From assembly GCA_030612305.1 (NCBI GenBank), contig JAUWOG010000066.1, forward strand, positions 1 through 8,661: DNA of 8,661 bases, read 5' to 3'. The first letter of the stretch is position 1. Every line of letters begins with the position of its first letter. Under the pieces are notes generated by a model, which did no database searches, was not told the DNA's origin, and saw nothing but the letters and a program-made list of their open reading frames with translations. The position numbers were made by a program, and so were the translations under genes. This document shows positions 6,698 to 8,661 of the stretch, in pieces. The stretch comes from Armatimonadota bacterium. Lineage in GTDB: Bacteria > Armatimonadota > Zipacnadia > Zipacnadales > UBA11051.

Positions 6698-7691
6698 CCC
6701 TCTCCCACCGGCCCGTCTCCCAACTCCGGTAGGCCGCCGCTATGATCCCCGTCGCAAGCATCCCGTCATGGCCGTCAAAGGCCGGCGCGTAGCCCTCTGT
6801 TGTCGCCTCCGAGAAACCCTCAATCAGCGCCTGATGCCTGTTGCCCTCCGGACCGGGCGTGTCGAACTCCTCAGTCTCTCCATACCTGTCCAGAACCAGC
6901 TTTGCCCCCGCATCAAATGGCGTCCCCATCAGCGTGCCTTCGCTGCCTCGCACTTCGAACTCATCAAGCAACAGGTCAACATTCCAGCTCGCCTCACAGA
7001 CCAACTGCGTCCCGTTGGCAAACTGGCAGATCAGCGTCTCCGTATCAGGCACCTCGTACTCCATCGTCAGCGTGCTCGCCATCCCCGCGACCAACTGCGG
7101 CTCTCCCAGCAAGTAGCACATCACATCCAGCCGGTGGCTGCCCGTGTCTTGCAGCGAGCCGCCGCCGCTCTTCGCCGGCTCCACCCGCCAGTGCCTCGGG
7201 TCCTCCGGCGCTGGATCACTGTACCGTCCCACTCGCACCCTCGCACTCACAGGCCTCCCGATCGCACCATCCCGAATCAGCTCCTTCATCTTCACCGCCT
7301 TCGGCCAGAACCGCCGCTGATAGGCCACCGCCAGATGCACATCATTTCTCCTCGCAGCAGCTATCATCCGCCTGCAGTCCGATGTGGACAGCGCCATCGG
7401 CTTCTCGCACAGCACGTGCTTGCCGGCCTCCGCAGCAGCCACTGCTTCCTCACAGTGCCGGTACGACGGCGAGGCCACATACACCGCCTCGATCCGCTCA
7501 TCGGACAGCAGTGCGCCCAGATCATCGTATGCCGCCTGCGCGCCGAACCCATCCCGCATCTGCTCTGCACGCTTCAGATCATGCGAATAGAAAGCCACGA
7601 CGACACTGTGCTCATCGGCCACCATCGCCGGTGCAACAACATTCTCCGCAATACTCCCGCAGCCGACAATCCCCCACTTCAACCCGGACAT
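6669..7691 (-). CDS. Gfo/Idh/MocA-family NAD(P)-dependent oxidoreductase
   Basis: The product is 340 residues, normal for the family, whose members oxidise or reduce sugars, inositols and related polyols with NAD(P) in the cytosol. The N-terminal Rossmann fold has GIVGCGSIAE (G7, G10, G12). The family EKP motif is at E96-K97-P98 (LCEKPMALS), where Lys is the usual catalytic residue. DTGSHRLD at 182-189 is the C-terminal-domain substrate motif, with H186 the conserved His. The substrate cannot be predicted. ATG 7691 is preferred over ATG 7733 because GGAGGGGAG lies seven bases upstream of it and conservation begins at MSGLKWGIVG. The gene is divergent from the histidine phosphatase, and its stop lies inside the hairpin shared with the convergent Hsp90-like gene. 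Nothing ties it functionally to the CHAT/Hsp90 pair. Confidence 0.93.
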   Translation of the reverse strand: MSGLKWGIVGCGSIAENVVAPAMVADEHSVVVAFYSHDLKRAEQMRDGFGAQAAYDDLGALLSDERIEAVYVASPSYRHCEEAVAAAEAGKHVLCEKPMALSTSDCRRMIAAARRNDVHLAVAYQRRFWPKAVKMKELIRDGAIGRPVSARVRVGRYSDPAPEDPRHWRVEPAKSGGGSLQDTGSHRLDVMCYLLGEPQLVAGMASTLTMEYEVPDTETLICQFANGTQLVCEASWNVDLLLDEFEVRGSEGTLMGTPFDAGAKLVLDRYGETEEFDTPGPEGNRHQALIEGFSEATTEGYAPAFDGHDGMLATGIIAAAYRSWETGRWERALRRSRASA

Positions 7692-7698
7692 AGCACCA

Positions 7699-7707
7699 CT
7701 CCCCTCC
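7699..7707 (-). promoter_or_regulatory. Ribosome binding site of the oxidoreductase gene
   Basis: The minus strand reads GGAGGGGAG, seven bases before ATG 7691. It excludes the longer alternative starting at 7733, which would place this element inside the coding region. Confidence 0.75.
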
Positions 7708-7844
7708 GGCCCTGACTCCCTCGTACGACCCATTTCCTCACCGTATCGTCTTCTCTCTCAGGCAGGAATACCCACACTGGTGGCTGAACTCACCTCAAGC
7801 AGAGCCGCATCAGCACCCAACCAACGACCAATCCAGCCGCCCCC

Positions 7845-7852
7845 AGGGAAGG
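7845..7852 (+). promoter_or_regulatory. Ribosome binding site of the histidine phosphatase gene
   Basis: AGGGAAGG lies one base before ATG 7854 but seven bases before ATG 7860, so it favours the second ATG as the start. Confidence 0.6.
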
Positions 7853-7859
7853 CATGACA

Positions 7860-8513
7860 ATGACTGCCGGCACCGGCCCTATGACCGCAATTCTCCTCAT
7901 CCGCCACGGCCAGACAGTATGGAACAAGGACGCCCTCTTCCGCGGCCGCGCCGACATTCCACTCGACGAGACCGGACTCCGGCAGGCACAAGCGCTCGCC
8001 ACCGCGCTCCAGCACGAGGACATTGCCCGCGTCATATCCTCTCCCCTGTCGCGTGCCCTTCAGACCGCCACAGCGATCGCCGACGCTCACAGCTTGACCG
8101 TCGCCACTGACGAGGCCTTCATTGATCTCGACTTCGGGGATTGGCAGGGGCTGCAAGCTGCCGAAGTGCAGAAGCGCTATCCGGAACCTTATGCCCTCTG
8201 GCGGTCCCGCCCCCGCGACATCCATTTCCCGCGCGGCGAGTGCCTCGATGAAGTCGCCGACCGTTCATTCACAGCGCTCACTCGACTCGTCGCATCTCAC
8301 GCCGGCGAGACCGTCGCACTTGTCGCCCACCGCGTCATCAACAAGGTCCTCATCTGCCGCATCCTCGGCCTCGACACTAACCACTTCTGGCAGATCAAGC
8401 AGGACACTGTCTGCCTCAACCGCCTCAGCTTCAACGGCGCGCTCTGGGTGCTCGACTCCCTCAACGACACTTCCCATATCAGCCACCTGGCCGAGGCAAT
8501 GACGGATTTCTGA
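7860..8513 (+). CDS. Histidine phosphatase family protein (phosphoglycerate mutase-like / CobC-like)
   Basis: The product is 217 residues, typical for the branch that includes alpha-ribazole phosphatase and small phosphoglycerate-mutase-like phosphatases. They cleave phosphomonoesters through a phosphohistidine intermediate. Seen motifs: RHGQT with the nucleophile H16 (R15-H16-G17), GRADIPLDETGLRQA, SSPLSRALQTA with phosphate-binding R65, and the second catalytic His at H157 (LVAHRVINKVL). The C-terminal WQIKQDTVCLNRLSF...LNDTSHIS segment is also typical. The usual acid Glu in LxExxFGDWEG appears to be D89 (FIDLDFGDWQG), a conservative change that may alter rate or specificity. The start at 7860 is chosen from ribosome binding site spacing; 7854 and 7881 are possible. 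No cobalamin genes are in view, so a CobC role is not supported over general phosphatase activity. Confidence 0.92.
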   Translation: MTAGTGPMTAILLIRHGQTVWNKDALFRGRADIPLDETGLRQAQALATALQHEDIARVISSPLSRALQTATAIADAHSLTVATDEAFIDLDFGDWQGLQAAEVQKRYPEPYALWRSRPRDIHFPRGECLDEVADRSFTALTRLVASHAGETVALVAHRVINKVLICRILGLDTNHFWQIKQDTVCLNRLSFNGALWVLDSLNDTSHISHLAEAMTDF

Positions 8514-8661
8514 GCTGGCCGTTCTCCTCCGATGCCTTGGCATTCATCTTCCCGCCGCCGCTGCCCGCAGGAGATTCCTCATCCATCGCGAACTATTCAC
8601 TACATCAGCCGGCAACGCTCTTGACGGCCGGCATCAGCACCAGCCAGAGGTGGCCCCAGTG
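8514..8661. other. Right flank, no gene assigned
   Basis: On the minus strand a frame is open from the right edge to a TGA at 8607-8605, encoding 18 residues ending in MPAVKSVAG. It may be the C-terminus of a convergent gene, but it is too short to judge. GCCGGC is repeated near 8608-8613 and 8627-8633 and could form a weak hairpin. No T-rich terminator for the phosphatase gene is evident. Confidence 0.3.

Larger units (their letters stand above)
7692..7859. other. Divergent intergenic region between oxidoreductase and histidine phosphatase
   Basis: The 168 bases hold both ribosome binding sites (7699-7707 minus, 7845-7852 plus) and must contain both promoters if neither gene is read from elsewhere. 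I see no convincing -35/-10 pair. A short CCAC/GTGG inverted repeat near 7771-7782 is too small to call an operator. Confidence 0.5.

Noticed and set aside
6768..7715. 315-residue plus-strand frame opposite the oxidoreductase
   Set aside because: The minus-strand Gfo/Idh/MocA protein carries all family motifs; this frame is its shadow.
7854..7859. ATG 7854 as start of the histidine phosphatase
   Set aside because: The Shine-Dalgarno AGGGAAGG would be one base away; ATG 7860 gives normal spacing.
8605..8661. C-terminus of a minus-strand gene entering from the right edge
   Set aside because: Only 18 codons are visible before the TGA, too few to separate from chance.
1..8661. CRISPR array, tRNA, transposon ends or phage genes
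   Set aside because: No regularly spaced repeats, cloverleaf candidates, transposase or phage motifs were seen on either strand.

Overview
The window is GC-rich bacterial DNA holding five protein-coding genes. It has no recognisable tRNA, rRNA, CRISPR array or insertion sequence. The first gene is a long 2-hydroxyacyl-CoA dehydratase activase, an oxygen-sensitive iron-sulfur protein family typical of anaerobes. Together with the high GC content this suggests an anaerobic or facultative, probably environmental, bacterium. The phylum cannot be fixed from sequence alone; groups such as Armatimonadota, Chloroflexota or Planctomycetota would be compatible, but this is a guess.

Layout from left to right. 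Positions 1-2141 (minus): the N-terminal 713 residues of a two-module activase that runs off the left edge. It has a clear Shine-Dalgarno (SD) sequence and a near-consensus sigma-70-type promoter at 2204-2233. Positions 2142-2441: a divergent intergenic region with that promoter and a strong 10-bp GC-rich inverted repeat. Positions 2442-4748 (plus): a 768-residue protein with a CHAT (caspase-like) fold region whose catalytic His and Cys positions appear substituted, plus a Trp-rich C-terminal region I cannot assign. Positions 4813-6654 (plus): a full-length Hsp90/HtpG-like protein that keeps the three-domain layout but has lost most ATPase residues. Positions 6667-6697: a perfect 14-bp hairpin ending both convergent genes. 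Positions 6669-7691 (minus): a Gfo/Idh/MocA-family oxidoreductase. Positions 7860-8513 (plus): a histidine phosphatase, divergent from the oxidoreductase.

The most interesting unit is the co-oriented pair at 2442-6654. It joins a CHAT-like protein without a catalytic dyad to an Hsp90-like protein without the catalytic Glu or the glycine-rich lid. Both look like enzymes turned into binding or scaffold components. They probably form one two-gene operon, bounded upstream by a divergent promoter region and downstream by a terminator-like hairpin. Its function is unknown. A role in sensing, client handling or biological conflict is only a hypothesis from the families involved. The other genes look like ordinary metabolic genes with no obvious link to the pair.
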